NCBI GenBank assembly: GCA_016617855.1
Contig: JAECUM010004313.1
Coordinates: 1 to 64,000, forward strand
DNA: 64,000 bases
DNA from: Megalonaias nervosa
Taxonomy: Eukaryota; Mollusca; Bivalvia; Unionida; Unionidae
Direction: 5' to 3'
The notes beneath the pieces are model-generated. The model searched no databases. It worked only from the letters and a program-made list of their open reading frames with translations, and had not been told where the DNA came from. Position 1 is the stretch's first letter. Each line of letters begins with the position of its first letter. Of this stretch, positions 43,489-55,680 are shown in pieces. The position numbers were made by a program, and so were the translations under genes.

Positions 43489-44809
43489 TGCTACCGCACC
43501 ATCATTAGGTCCGATTTACAAAATGTTGAAATTAGAAGAGAGAGAAAAAATTGTTAATTTGTGATATTATTGGTGTTAAATAGCACACCAAAAGAAAGAA
43601 TATTTGATACAAAGGCAGAGATGTCCATGCATATACACTGCAGTCATCAATTCCGTTTGATAGATGATATATGTCTTTAAAACCTGCTTTGGCAACAGTA
43701 TATCCATAAAGATTTACGTCCAACCTACACATAAATAATTTGTACTGATCTATAAAAATCATCTGCTCACAGATTATTTTCTGATATTACTCTAAATGGT
43801 CTTTATTGACAGGCTTTACTATTTTAATGGAGCTCACACCTGTTACAGTGCCACAAACATCATAATATGTGCTCTGCCATTTTTGGTTGATATATTACAA
43901 GTCAATGATGTGTGTCACTATGAAGATCTGACATTCATTTAATTAAAAAACTGAAAGAAGAAAGAAAATACAATTGATATCGGCTTATTAATGTAGCTCT
44001 TTCTGAATTTGGTGGATGTGCATTATAGAAAGGGAATTAACAAAAGTAAATTTGAAAAGAAAAACACACATATTCATATTTATTTGAAGTCTTATAAATG
44101 TCTAGACAGTTCCAAAATAAAAAGTAATGTTTCTGCAACTGAAAAACAGGATAGGACATTGTGTTCTTATAAGGATGAACCAGAGATGGTCAACCAAGAA
44201 TGTCAAGTGGCCAGTTGTCAGGTAACAAGTTATTTGCTAGTATAGTATATTTTGATTGTATTATGGTGCAAACCATGTAAAAGATTAAGATTGATAAGGA
44301 TTGCATCAGTCACTTTCCATTTTGGTAATTGTTGACACTTTAACATTTTGAGGTGCATCGCCATATGAAGTCTGTTACAGTGTATATGACAGTAGAAAAA
44401 GAAAGTTTATGATAAGATAGGTCCTACTTGTTCCACACATTCCATTATATATGATGAAAATTGCTTATCGACAACCTGTTCTCGAATATGATGATACCAA
44501 GAAAAGAAAACATTTCCAAAGTATTCCACAGCAGTTCATAAAATGACATCTTATGGAAAAGCCAGTGTTTCATACGTTTTTGTCAGATGATTTTGCCATT
44601 TTAAAAACTGACCCATGTTTTAAAAAAGTCAGCTTAATGTTCCCATTCTCATCATTTCCTCTATCCATTTCTTAGCATCGTATTTATGCGAATTTTAGTG
44701 TATTGTGTTGAAATATCTTTTTAATGAACTGTGGAAATGGAAATGAATTGTAAGATTTGTCAGGAATTACATCAGCACTGATTGTACTTTACTGTGTGCT
44801 TGTTTGGTG
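43489..44809. other. No feature recognised
   Basis: AT-rich sequence with short open frames only; no motif, splice-bounded exon or repeat that I can name. Confidence 0.35.
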
Positions 44810-45810
44810 TGTTACGTGACAAGGGCTCATACTCAGTAACAAAGAAAAGAGTGAAAGCCAACAAGCTTTGTATATTTTAACAAAATAATTTATTTCCCTA
44901 GAAAACAATGTAAAAATTGGTAAATAGGACTTACAGTTTGTGAATATAATCCAAAATTTGATCCAAAGAATGAAAAACACAAGTCCTATCACTAAATAGT
45001 TCTATTAGAATCCAAGTTCGAATCTCAACGACACACAAATATGGAAGGCAATGACATCAGATGTGGTCCAATGTATGAATATCAACAATTTCTCAATTGA
45101 ATCAGTTTTTGTTTCTGAATAATTCCAGAATAAATTTCCGTGAATATCTTTCACAATTTTTTATAAAAAAAGTCAACTTGTTGAGTTTCCAGGAGAATAA
45201 ATTATTAAATCCAAAAATCAGATGAAAAACAAACAATCTGGCAACAAATAAAAATAACACCTTGTTCCTTCAAGATGTTAAAACGACTCTGCCAGAAGAA
45301 TATTAAGAATGCATATTTAAACCCCCAAAACATCATTTCAAGTCTCGCGAGATGGGTCATGTGGTCTCTTACTACAAGAAAACTATCACGTACGCCAGTG
45401 TAACCCCACTTAAGAACCAATCACAAAAAAGCGTTGTTTACACATGGTGATCACGCAATCAAAGTATGGCCCTAATACTGACCAATCATTTTAACTGCCT
45501 GTTTACGAAGTTCCCAACCTAAGACGAACTAGGTTAACTAAAAATAATTCTCATGTAACACTTCTACATCTTAACTGCCTGTTTACGAAGTTCCCAACCT
45601 AAGACGAACTAGGTTAACTAAAAATAATTCTCATGTAACACTTCTACATCTTAAACAAACAACACTTGCTAAAAGAAAACATCTAACTACTGAAAAAGAA
45701 CTTTGAATCCCTTCAATAATCATTACAATAAAATGTAATGAAACAAAAGTAAAAAATAAAAAAGAATTTTAAAACTAACACACAAGCAGTTTAATTACAT
45801 ATACGTAACA
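44810..45810 (-). mobile_element. LTR of a Ty3/gypsy element, probably solo
   Basis: A 1,001-bp block beginning TGTTACG and ending CGTAACA (perfect 7-bp terminal inverted repeat with TG...CA ends). It is flanked on both sides by GGTG (44,806-44,809 and 45,811-45,814), consistent with a 4-bp target duplication and a solo LTR. In reverse complement its inner half matches the LTR at 55,090-55,520 (shared block 'aaataaattattttgttaaa' then tatacaaagcttgttgg). The outer 90 bases recur at 52,941-53,030. Confidence 0.75.
45491..45650 (+). repeat. Perfect 80-bp tandem duplication inside LTR
   Basis: Positions 45,491-45,570 and 45,571-45,650 are identical by eye, each starting ttaactgcctgtttacgaag. 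Perfect identity implies a recent event or an assembly artefact. It lies in the promoter-proximal (U3) part of the LTR in its own orientation. Confidence 0.9.
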
Positions 45811-45990
45811 GGTGCTTTATGAGACAGCAATGCCAGTAGGTTATCTAGTGCCAAGGCAATTGGAGTAAAGTGCCTTTTCTAAGGAAACACTGTGGTAGCT
45901 GACCTGGGCTAGTCCAGTGATAAGATTTGAACCCACACCCTTTCAATTGTGAGTTGGCATGATAACCACTGAGCCACTGTGGCTCCTACT
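45811..45990 (-). mobile_element. tRNA-derived SINE-like sequence
   Basis: Reverse complement begins 'ggagccacagtggctcagtg' (A-box-like) and has 'gggtgtgggttcaaatctta' (B-box-like) about 40 bases later. A body with 'cctaggaaaaggcacttt'-like sequence follows, ending at the LTR boundary. The solo LTR may have inserted into its 3' part. Confidence 0.55.
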
Positions 45991-47939
45991 CTGTGTCTCA
46001 GCTGCCATTCCAAAAGTATTTCATGGGTAATGTATTAAATACGGTGTTAGAATGGGAACGGTTGATAGAACTTTGGTTTTGCATCCTAAAGACATAAATA
46101 AGTATGCAAAAGTTTGCTTCATATAACATATCTAACAAGTAAAATCGATGAATAGAAAACAGGACAGAAGTAGACTTGTGTTTTAAAGTAATTTTCATGC
46201 AAATGCTGTTCACACAAAACAAACTTTTGCCCTTTCCCATTTTCACTTGAAATGTATGTACCTGTGCTGTGCAGTGCAATGACATAATTTAAACTAATGC
46301 AAATAATGACTTAATGAAAGTTAACATCCCAGTACTTAACATTTTGAACAGCACCTTAATAATTTACTGTTCAGTTTCCACTCCTTTTAACAACTGTAGC
46401 AGACACATTCAGGGATGAGAACAGAAAAGAGGGAAAATAATTTTAATGGCCAGGGGTCTAAGGGGCAATCTAGGCCCTCTTGCAGGTCCATAGTGCAGTC
46501 ATTTTTCTAATTTTTCAGAAATAACCCTGGCAACCACAGAAAAGCAGAAATCCACCGAAAAATGGAAATTCTCATCCCTGCACTCTGTGAATGAATAGAA
46601 TTCTTGATATGCATCGATATAGGATAGAAATATTCCATGCGAAGGCAGTGCATTGTACTAATTCAGTAAAATCCTGGAGGGGGGGGGTGGAATTGGACTA
46701 TCCAAGACTGATGCATCATGAAGAGTTATTTTTCTCACAGTTCTGATCCAAAAATATGGGTTGAAGTAGAAATGACATTGTGAAGATTGATGCAGTTTCA
46801 AAAAGCAAAAAGTCCCACTGAAAATTTACTCACATTAAGATATAGCATAAAAAGTTTGGTTTACATTCAAAATTGTAGTGCACTTCAATGATGCTGAAGT
46901 ACATATTAGCATTTAAACGAACAGTGGTTGAGGCCACTGAGGTAATGGCCACAACCTCTGAATTGTGGCTTGGGCAATGATACAGCTGTGAACAGGTTAA
47001 AAAAATAAAGTCCACTCATATTTCTAAGATTAACAAAGAAGCATACAAAATAATGGTATAGTTCTCAGTTTGAGTTGGATATAAAATTGTCCTTTCAGAA
47101 ATAATAATGAGAATACAAGCTTTGAAAATTACAACTAATATGACCTGAGGTCTTAAAAGATCTGAAAGAAAGTGAAACCAACAGTTTAGTTAAAATTCAA
47201 CAAGCATTTTTTTCCTTAGAATACATTAAGTGAAAATTCAAAAGAATAATTGAATTCTAAGCAATCCTAAATGTCCCTTTACAGTGTCCAAAATTATAGA
47301 AGTTAAGGTCAAGGTCAGAAAATATATAATGTTCTTAATGAAAGAGTCCAAAAAGTCAATGAGCTCTTAGTAATTCCAATGAATAATTTAAATAAATAAT
47401 TCCTCTCAAATTGTAACTCTTCAAACAGTAAACTCTGGTCATTCATTCCCAAAGATTGATTTTATTTACCAAAGTCTTAATGTTGATATTGTCACCTGGC
47501 TTATAATGTAATAGTATTTTCTGGAAAACTAGTGATTCTTAATGGAAAATTCCACTAATTTATAAATAAAGCCACGTATTAAATTCACATATACGTTATC
47601 ATAGAAAACATGACAATAATCAGGTAGGTCGAAACTCTACCTTCACTCATAGACAAAGGTGAAGAATGCAATAAAATCAAAAATACATAACACCTTCCCT
47701 CGTAAAGAAAAGGAAAAATGTACACAATAATGCTTTATTTTACATCAAACTCAAACATGCATCTGATACTATAATAGTTAAAACTAAATGTCATATGAAT
47801 TACACAGAATAAAGCAATATAATACTTCTATTCACATAGAGTGCATCTTCAATCCTTATTATCTTTTTCCCTCACATCAAATGTCATTGCTGTATTCTTG
47901 TAGTAGTATCTCAACCTCAACAATCTCTACTTTTCATTT
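45991..47939. other. No feature recognised
   Basis: AT-rich sequence containing a G9 run at about 46,680-46,688. It may include the 3' untranslated part of the gypsy remnant whose RNase H ends near 47,940, but I see no motif. Confidence 0.35.
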
Positions 47940-49750
47940 TTTGTTTAATGAAAATGAGGGGATTGTGATCACTGAATACAACAACCAGAGAAAGAGATAA
48001 ACTAATATATACTTCAAAATGTTGCAAAAGACAACGTCAAAGATAAACATTCCTTTTCAGTTGTGGAACAATATCTCTGATGATTGTTTACCTTTTTTTA
48101 ATAGCCGTACTGGATGATCTACACCATTTTTATTTTCTTGGATCAATACTCCACCAACTCCTACATCACTTGCATCAACAGACATTTTAAATAACTGAAA
48201 TTTGATGCTGAAAGAACTGGTGTACCTTTATGCATGACTTTTAATTTGTCAAAACAAATTCCAGACCAATGAAACTTAGATTTGTTAACAAACTTGTCCT
48301 AGGCTCGTCAATTATAGAAAAACTTAGAAAACGTCTGACAATAACCATTCATACCCAAAAATCGTATACATTTCTTTTAACAGGCACTGGGAACTAAGAT
48401 TACCTTGACCATAACTTCTATATATTTAACTTAACCTTGTCCCACAATATGCCCTAAAAATGTGAAATAAACCTGGCAAAACTCACTTCTACATAAATTG
48501 TTAGATTTGCTTTACTGAGCGGGCGCTCACCAGTTATTATGTACTTTTGAGAGAGTGACGTATGTAAGGTAAAGTTGTTTGCATCTAAAACATGCACAGT
48601 GGAGAGAATGTTGGCATACTTCTATGCTACTTTGATGCAATGTGACTGACATTTCTTTGGATATTGTACTTTTGGAAATTGTAAATGATCTTAGCACACT
48701 GCTAACTAAAATGACTGCTCCCTTGTGCTCCAAAAGTCAGCCTGAATTTGTCTAAAGTACACTATCCTTAGCAGCTATTAAAATAGGGAAAATGAATTTT
48801 GCCAGACTAGACAATACCAGCTTCTGAAAGTGCAATGAATGAATTACTAAATATATAAAATGTAAAAAAAGTTATCAGCTCTTTTTTTTTACAATTTACC
48901 TCTGAAGTTCAGGAAGTGAAAATGACCAAGTGGAGCTAGCACTTTTTTTGAATGGTGCACATCTGGAGTAAGGCCAAGCTGTATACTCTATAACCCATAT
49001 TACACCCATCAATCATACACCAAAATAAAGGGAATTAAAGGTTCTTTGAACAATACCTAAGATATACATGTTCTTTTTTAAATAGCCAGTATAACCAGTG
49101 AGGAAACCCAGGGAAATTCTTTTACTTTCAAATTCTAACCCTATGCAATATACAAAACTGTCGAGCTCCACCCGAGTTAATAAAAAAATTTCCAAATGGT
49201 TTCCAAGTGATCTTCCCAGGTGTTGTAGATAATGACATCATCGATGTATGCATCCTAATTATCTAGAACAGATATTAACATTCATTAGACACTGGAATGT
49301 TGCAAGATAAATTTTTTGTTCCAAAGGACATCACTTCATACTGATAAAGCAAGCCCATCTGGAGTTGCAATGGTGAAATTTATTTTGCTCATGCTTTGAG
49401 TGGAATTTGCCAGATTCCTTTAAAAAAGTAAAACTCTTGGTAAATATTTGTCATTTCTTATTTGTTAATGCAATCATCCATTCTTGGCTTTGGAAATGAA
49501 TCCATTTTGGTGACACTGTTGACTTTTTTTTAGTCAGTACACATGTGGAAAGTACATGTATTATCTGGTTTAGGCACACAATACATGGTAACCTGCAATT
49601 ACTTTTACTTGGTTCTATGATCTTTGTTATCATTCTCCAGTAAAACTGAATTTCCTTTTTCAAATATTCCTGCTTGAGAGGATTCATCCTATAAGGATGT
49701 TGCTTTCACAGATGTAGAATCTACAACATCAATGGCCTGATAGAATATAC
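47940..49750 (-). pseudogene. Gypsy reverse transcriptase and RNase H, decayed
   Basis: Near 49,690-49,600 the minus strand reads 'NPLKQEYLKKEIQF', matching the intact RT start at 56,838 in the other copy. Near 48,200-48,110 it reads 'MSVDASDVGVGGVLIQE' (RNase H start, with the first acidic residue). Near 47,990-47,940 'VVFSDHNPL' is visible. Between these, fragments align with the 57-kb copy but with many frameshifts. Confidence 0.8.
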
Positions 49751-50029
49751 ATCTTGATAGATTTTATTTGTGTTGGAACATCAGGAAACACATGTTCATA
49801 TTCATGCAATAATAGTTCTAGTTCACTCCTTTCCTATTATTCTAGATATGAAAGTTTTGGGTCCAGATTGTTTAATATGTCTGAATTCTAAACTTTGGTT
49901 AAACTAAAGTCACCAGACAGACTGCATTCCATCGTTTACATCCTCACTGTGTGGGATAAATATAACTAAAACTGACTGAATCATTAATTGTTCTATCTCT
50001 GTCAAAATACTCCTTTAACATATCACACA

Positions 50030-51730
50030 GATGTTTATGTTTCTGCCTCCCTGGGGTCTTAATGATATAATTTAAGTCATCTACTTTCTTTTGAAAAGTA
50101 TAACAGGATTCCTGCAATCTTTAAAAAAATGTAATTCCATGACTTTTCCAAAATTTTATAAGACCTCCTTACCAATTTCAAGAGTACCTATTATGCAAAT
50201 TTATGACCTCTAATACTTACCTAACATGTAAATTTAACACAAAAACATTTTACAGCTGGCTTTTGGATATACTTCATCCAATCAGATAGGTCATTCTCTT
50301 TTGAATGCCATGAGTACAATGAATTTGAATGGCGGTAAAATCCCTGGATGTAGTGTGACTAAAGTTTTAGGGGAACCTACTCTAATAAAATCCATTGAAG
50401 AAGTTAGATATGTTGGTAAAACTTTTGCATCTGCAAATAAATGCAACCGGATAATGCAAAATAATCAAAAATAAATTCCATGACTTTTCCAAAACTTTGA
50501 ATGACTTACAAAAATTTCAAAATTTTCAAGACCCTTTAAATGCTTTTCTGTAATTTACAAACTTTTCCAGGATTTCCATGACTGCAGGAACCCTGGTATA
50601 AGGACCATAATACTTAGCCTGAAGATGATATTGCGGTATGGGCAAGACAGCCAGAACTTTACCACCAGGCTTAAAGTTCCCTGTGTAATTTTGTCACACC
50701 TGAATTTCATTTTAGATTGAGTAAATTGAAAATTAGTTCTTACCACTTTACAAGTGTTAATAACTTAAATTTGAAATAAGAAAGATAGTTAAGATTCCAA
50801 GATATTAATCTTGGAATCTTCATTTGAAAGAAGTTTCTATTTCAATAACTGGTCCATGGACAGTATGTCCAAAAACCAGTTCATAAGATCTAAAACCCAG
50901 TGATTCTTAAACTGAATACGTAAGCAACAAATAACAGAAAATGAACACCATCATCCCAATCCCTTCCTTTATCAAAGTAATATGACTGAGTACTCTTCTT
51001 CAAAATTTGATGAAATCTTTCCGTATCCCTTTGACTTTCTGGGTGATAGGCAGAAATATTAAACTGCTGGATGTCTAATTCATGCATAAGTTGTCGGAAA
51101 TATCCAAACATAAAATCAGACCGGACGGACTTGTGGAGGCAAATAAATGTTACAAAAACATAACCAAAACTTTTAGAACAGTTTTTGCCTTAACATTCTT
51201 TAAAGAAATAGCCTATGGAATTCTTGTGGATGCACACATTATGGTGAACAAGTATTGGTTGCTTTACTGAATATCAGGTCAGAAACCGACAGTTTACCAT
51301 TTTTCTGCTCAATGGTTCGTCGAATGGTAAAATGCAGAAATAGGTTGCAGATGTGCCTTAGGTATCTTCTGATTGGGGCTTCCTACCACTTGAAAAGTGT
51401 GACAAGATTTACGGCATTTATAAACATCACTTTCAATTTTCAGCCAATAATAATGGTTCAAATTCTTGTGACAAGTCTTACTGACACCTAAATGACCAGC
51501 TTAAAGAGTTTCATGGGCAAGACTACGAATTTCCTGTCCATACTACTTTGGAACAACAATTTGATTGTTCACTGACCACTCATCACCAGCAGATACATCT
51601 CCATTTTCTCACAATGACCCTATTTTTCACAAAGTAACGAACTGGTACTTGTGTGGCTTTAATTTCTGAAACCCAGTCTTGTGTCTTATCTGATGAATAG
51701 TACATGGGGCCTTTAACTTTGATTAAATGT
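50030..51730 (-). pseudogene. Gypsy integrase, decayed and interrupted by a MITE
   Basis: From 51,700 downward: a His/Cys zinc-binding region ('AGHLGVSKTCHKNLNHYYW', then 'CRKSCHTFQVVG'), the core end 'SAYHPESQ' and 'RDWDDGVHFLLF' (51,111-50,890), and a C-terminal 'FKPGGKVLAVLPI' with 'YYGPY' (about 50,700-50,600). The domain resumes beyond the MITE with 'TPGRRKQKHLCHVNMLKEYF'. The catalytic first Asp region is not clear. Confidence 0.75.
50104..50595 (+). mobile_element. 492-bp MITE with 6-bp target duplication
   Basis: Ends are CAGGATTCCTGCA at the left and TGCAGGAACCCTG at the right, a near-perfect inverted repeat. Both sides carry GTATAA (50,098-50,103 and 50,596-50,601). Removing the block and one GTATAA restores a continuous gypsy integrase reading frame across 'YYGPYT', which independently confirms the boundaries. 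The interior holds repeated 'ttccatgacttttccaaaa' in direct and inverted forms. There is no transposase. The termini look hAT-like, but 6 bp is not the usual hAT duplication (8 bp), so the superfamily is open. Confidence 0.85.
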
Positions 51731-52520
51731 ATTGCATGCTTATAAAGTAGCTGTTACTTTCTGCTAAAACATCTTACAACTGTAGTCAGAAATTGGCTAG
51801 TGGTTTTTATTATTCTGTGAAGAAACTAACTTGCTTATAACTGTCTTCTGAGCGATTAAGTCATTTAAATTACAGAATTTATTCATTGTTCCAAGGCCTT
51901 ATGGATGCATATGATTTTAAATGATACAAAATGTAGTTTCCAGTTTGAAATCTGAGGAAAAAAGCATCTCATAATTGTTTCAAAATGTTCTTTATGTTTA
52001 GATATAGAAAATAGATCTCATATTCTATGAATTTATTTTCTTATATAATGAGACTATTGCAACTTTGTATCGCTGATTATATAAACACTGTAGATAGATC
52101 GCAAGGGAAGTATACACATACTTTAACAACAAACCATATTCTTCTAAGTTACTTGCTACAAGTCCAGTTTCAAGGTTTTCATCCAGCCCAAACTCTTTTT
52201 CTCTCTCACTCCAAATTTCTGCGTATTATGTCCCTTATGCATGAGGGGATAGAGAAATAGAAAAAGAAAGGATTGCCATTAAATTGTGTACCATGTTAAA
52301 TTCATTTAGAAAATGGGGATTATTACTTTTTATTGTTATTTTCATACGTCATTAATGACTAATGAGTGGAAATTCATCATTGATCTATCGGAATAGAACC
52401 GAAAGCGCACAGTTCCAAGAATGTATATATATGCGTATTACTGCACCATGGGTGGATCACAATTTGATACACCAATAGTATTGGTATATCAATTTGCTTT
52501 ATGCCAATACTTTAAAAGCC

Positions 52521-52522
<2 letters not shown>

Positions 52523-52599
<77 letters not shown>
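52523..52599 (+). repeat. (TA)n microsatellite
   Basis: About 38 uninterrupted TA units. An apparent Tyr-Ile repeat reading frame across it is an artefact. Confidence 0.97.
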
Positions 52600-52602
<3 letters not shown>

Positions 52603-52940
52603 GCTAAATATATTTAATATTTTCGATTAGATCACATGGTAGTTCACGTGACAGGCTACGTGATTTCTAACTTGAACAGCGCAATAAAAATTAAAAAATG
52701 ACAATTATCACGTAGCTAGAATAGCCCTATCTAAGAATCAAATTTTCACACTGGAAATAAATAAAAAAGAAAGGCTGTTACAATTCAGCTAACACGTGAG
52801 CCGAAAATGACCTTGGCAATAGCCAATCGTCTTCACTCGATGTTTATAAAATCTATGATCTAAAAATAGTGCTGAAGTTACTTATAATCTAATCGGGTCA
52901 AGCCAATTTTCCTAAAAGCGACTCAGATCCAATGAAAGTT

Positions 52941-53030
52941 ATCACTGCAATAAAATGCAATGAAACAAAAATAAAATAAAAAAGAATTTTAAAACGAACA
53001 CACAAGCAATTTAATTACATATACGTAACA
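52941..53030 (-). repeat. LTR terminal fragment of gypsy remnant
   Basis: About 90 bases ending 'aattacatatacgtaaca', nearly identical to the end of the LTR at 45,722-45,810. It marks the 5' end of the minus-strand gypsy remnant. The rest of this LTR (lower coordinates) has diverged or been replaced. Confidence 0.75.
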
Positions 53031-53317
53031 GTACTAATTCACAAAATATACGCCTAAAGTATCCATCATATATTCTGACTCGTCTACATTTTAAAGCATA
53101 TGTTTACTTGCCAATGTGTAAATTCTGTTAGAAGATGGGATTTAAATAAAACTAAATAGATAGTTAAGAGCAACTCTGTAACTCTGTTAACTTAACTCTT
53201 TGTGTAATCATCATATATTGTCATATTCTTCCCATTTACAGTTTTTTTTATATTTTTCACATTAAAATTGAAGCAACAGTCTTTTGGAGCTGAGATGAAA
53301 TCGGACCGTCTCGTTTA

Positions 53318-53375
<58 letters not shown>

Positions 53376-54329
53376 ACTTGGTCCTTGATCAATGTCATGA
53401 ACACCTGTGAACGAGTATCTCGAGTTCACTAAGAACCACTCTACATATATTTGTTAATGCCAATAAGAGATGATTAACTATGCAAATAGTTAAACTTGTT
53501 ATCATTGTTACCTTTCTTAATGTATCTATTGTTAAAAAGGTAATTAAGATTTGTAGTTTTTGTCCAGATTAGTTTTAAACTTCACACCAAAGACACCAAT
53601 TTCAGTACAACCCTATGTAATTTCATATTCTGATCAATATTTCAAGTTACTAGCAGTTCTACGTCTAACTAAATCATCGTCGTTTGTTTTTCAGAATTTA
53701 TGCTTAAGTAAAGAAACTTTTTGAACACTGATATAAACCATATAAAACAGACTTCAGAGTTTTTTCTGAATTATTAAGAGCAAGTGACCATACAGCAGCA
53801 TATTGAGAAAGAACATATATTATATTACCTATGTTTATTTCTCTAAAATTTTCTTTTTTACATTTCTGTTTTCGTTTCATAATGACTAAATTGTTGCAAA
53901 CAGGATAAAAATATATCTGAGGGAGTGAATGAGGTGCACAGATCCTATTTGTCTACACCCTCTATCGATTTCAACCCAATTAGAGACATCACATTTAATA
54001 ATTACAAAAAGTTTGATTTTTCGATATAAAAAAAAGTTTAATCCAATTTAATATAGGTTCTTCAAAATTGATAAAAGCAATCATAGCCATACCAGTAAAA
54101 GGCCATGGAACCGAATCAAATGATATTTAAAAGTTAATTGAAAGATGCAGCCCAGAAATATTTTACTTTTTGGTGTAAAACATTAGGTCACATATGTTTC
54201 GAATACATTCTTCAATGTATAATTCTGGTAGAACAGTTATAACCCTGCTTGCAATACATGCAGGAACAATTTTGTATATGGAGGAGGTTTACCGCCATAA
54301 TTCTATGCATGTATTTTCTATTTTTCCTT
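53031..54329. other. Unassigned; (TC)n microsatellite
   Basis: A (TC)n tract of about 26 units lies at 53,321-53,373. No gene or named repeat is seen otherwise. Confidence 0.5.
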
Positions 54330-54880
54330 GATGCATTATTGTAAATGACTGCTTACAAGTGCTACTTTCATAATTCTCTCCATGTATATTGTATTCTTCA
54401 TGGATGCAAACTGTATGTGGCAGTTTGCAAGTGCTACTTTTCTTCTGCATTATTGTAAATGGCTGCTTGCAAGTTCTACATTCATAATTTCATCCATGTA
54501 TATTGTATTCTTCATTGATGCAAACTGTAAAGGGCTAGTTGCAAGTGCTTAGATCTACTTTCCTTCTGCGTCATTGTATCTTGCATTTTGCCAAACGCTG
54601 AATTCATTCCGTTGTTTGTCGTATGGCAAATGCTATGTCAGTTATTATAAGTTTTTAATATTCTATCTATAAACCTGCTATATCGCAAATTACATCGTTC
54701 CAGCTGTTGATTTTGTTCTGCATTTTACAGATTTTGCCTTGCAACACCGTAACTTCAAAATATTCTCCTAGTCCATGCTTTATGACAAATTGTATCTTCT
54801 AAAATCACGATTATTATGTAGCATCAAGCATGTTGCAAGTTAGCATCAAGGAAGTTTGCATTATGACAGCAGATGGCGCT
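54330..54880 (+). repeat. Moderately repeated sequence (copy B, uninterrupted)
   Basis: Homologous to 28,541-28,930 but extends further left, with internal sub-repeats: 'catgtatattgtattcttca' followed by t(g/t)gatgcaaactgta and gcttgcaagtgctac appears two to three times. Around 54,405-54,416 it shows the unoccupied equivalent of the Polinton right junction, with gcaaac preceded by cttcatggat. Confidence 0.8.
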
Positions 54881-55089
54881 GTGACATGTCATTTTCTTAC
54901 AAAACGACTACTCCCCTGATCCTTGAGACACGAGGTCATACCACTTTACGGTATGTTTAGGCGTTTAATTTAAAATATCATTCGAGTTATTTTGAATCGA
55001 AGCTTCAAACAGCCATTTTCTACTAGATCGAGTAAGAGTCGTATGTTTACACCTTGAAGGTACAAGGTGTTTCAATTGTTGATGTCCGA

Positions 55090-55520
55090 TTGTTTTGAAG
55101 TTCATCTATTTTTTGGAATTTAATAATTTATTCTCTAGAAAACTTAACAAGTGCTTCATATTTAATAAAGTTCTGGGAGAAAGAAATTCAGTGGAAATTT
55201 ATTCTGGAATTTAATGGAAACATTATAAACTGTGATTCAACGAGGATCTGTTACCATCAGTACAGACATCATCTGACGTCATCGCCTCCATATTGGAATT
55301 TCATCAAGATTCGAACCCGGATTCAATTAGAACAGTTTAGTGATAGGACTTATATATTTCAATCTTAGGATTAAATCTTGGATTATATTCACAAACCGTA
55401 AGTCCTATTTTCTATTTTTTACATTGTTTTCTAGGGAAATAAATTATTTTGTTAAAATATACAAAGCTTGTTGGATTCATTCTTTTCTCTTGTTATTTTT
55501 GTATGAGCCTGCACATAACA
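55090..55520 (+). repeat. LTR of gypsy copy (3' portion)
   Basis: Homologous in reverse complement to the inner half of the LTR at 44,810-45,810: shared 'tttaataatttattctc' and 'ttgttaaaatatacaaagct' blocks. It ends in GCACATAACA at 55,520. The left boundary is not determined; the LTR may begin anywhere between 54,881 and 55,090. Confidence 0.65.
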
Positions 55521-55680
55521 AGAGAAAATTGGGGTTCTCCTCTTGGGATATATGAATTTTGGCTAAAATATTTCGTGAAAATTGTTTTTTGAAATTTAAA
55601 TTCTTTTAGTTTTTAAATCCCAAGTACTATTTTACATTTTGTTTGAAATCTTTAGTGAAAACAATAGGCTTTCATTCACA

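Larger units (their letters stand above)
47940..53030 (-). mobile_element. Ty3/gypsy remnant with integrase upstream of RT (Gmr1-like)
   Basis: Read on the minus strand the order is: LTR end (53,030-52,941), integrase zinc finger and core (51,730-50,890), integrase C-terminus (about 50,760-50,030, split by a MITE), a linker, reverse transcriptase (about 49,750-48,250) and RNase H (about 48,230-47,940). Ty3/gypsy elements normally have RT before IN; IN before RT is the feature of the Gmr1 group. All parts carry many stops and indels. A (TA)n tract and unassigned sequence separate integrase from the LTR end. Confidence 0.8.

Noticed and set aside
49080..49115. Further family 1 SINE copy
   Set aside because: Only about 30 bases resemble the SINE body (agccagtataaccagtg); too short to call.
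52421..52630. Plus-strand frame with a Tyr-Ile repeat
   Set aside because: It is simply the translation of a (TA)n microsatellite.
44810..53030. One complete 8.2-kb gypsy element bounded by two LTRs
   Set aside because: The 1-kb block at 44,810 has GGTG on both of its own sides, and a SINE-like sequence, not a polypurine tract, adjoins it. The right end at 53,030 is followed by GTACT, which does not match the left flank. I therefore treat it as a solo LTR plus a separate remnant, though a single element is not excluded.
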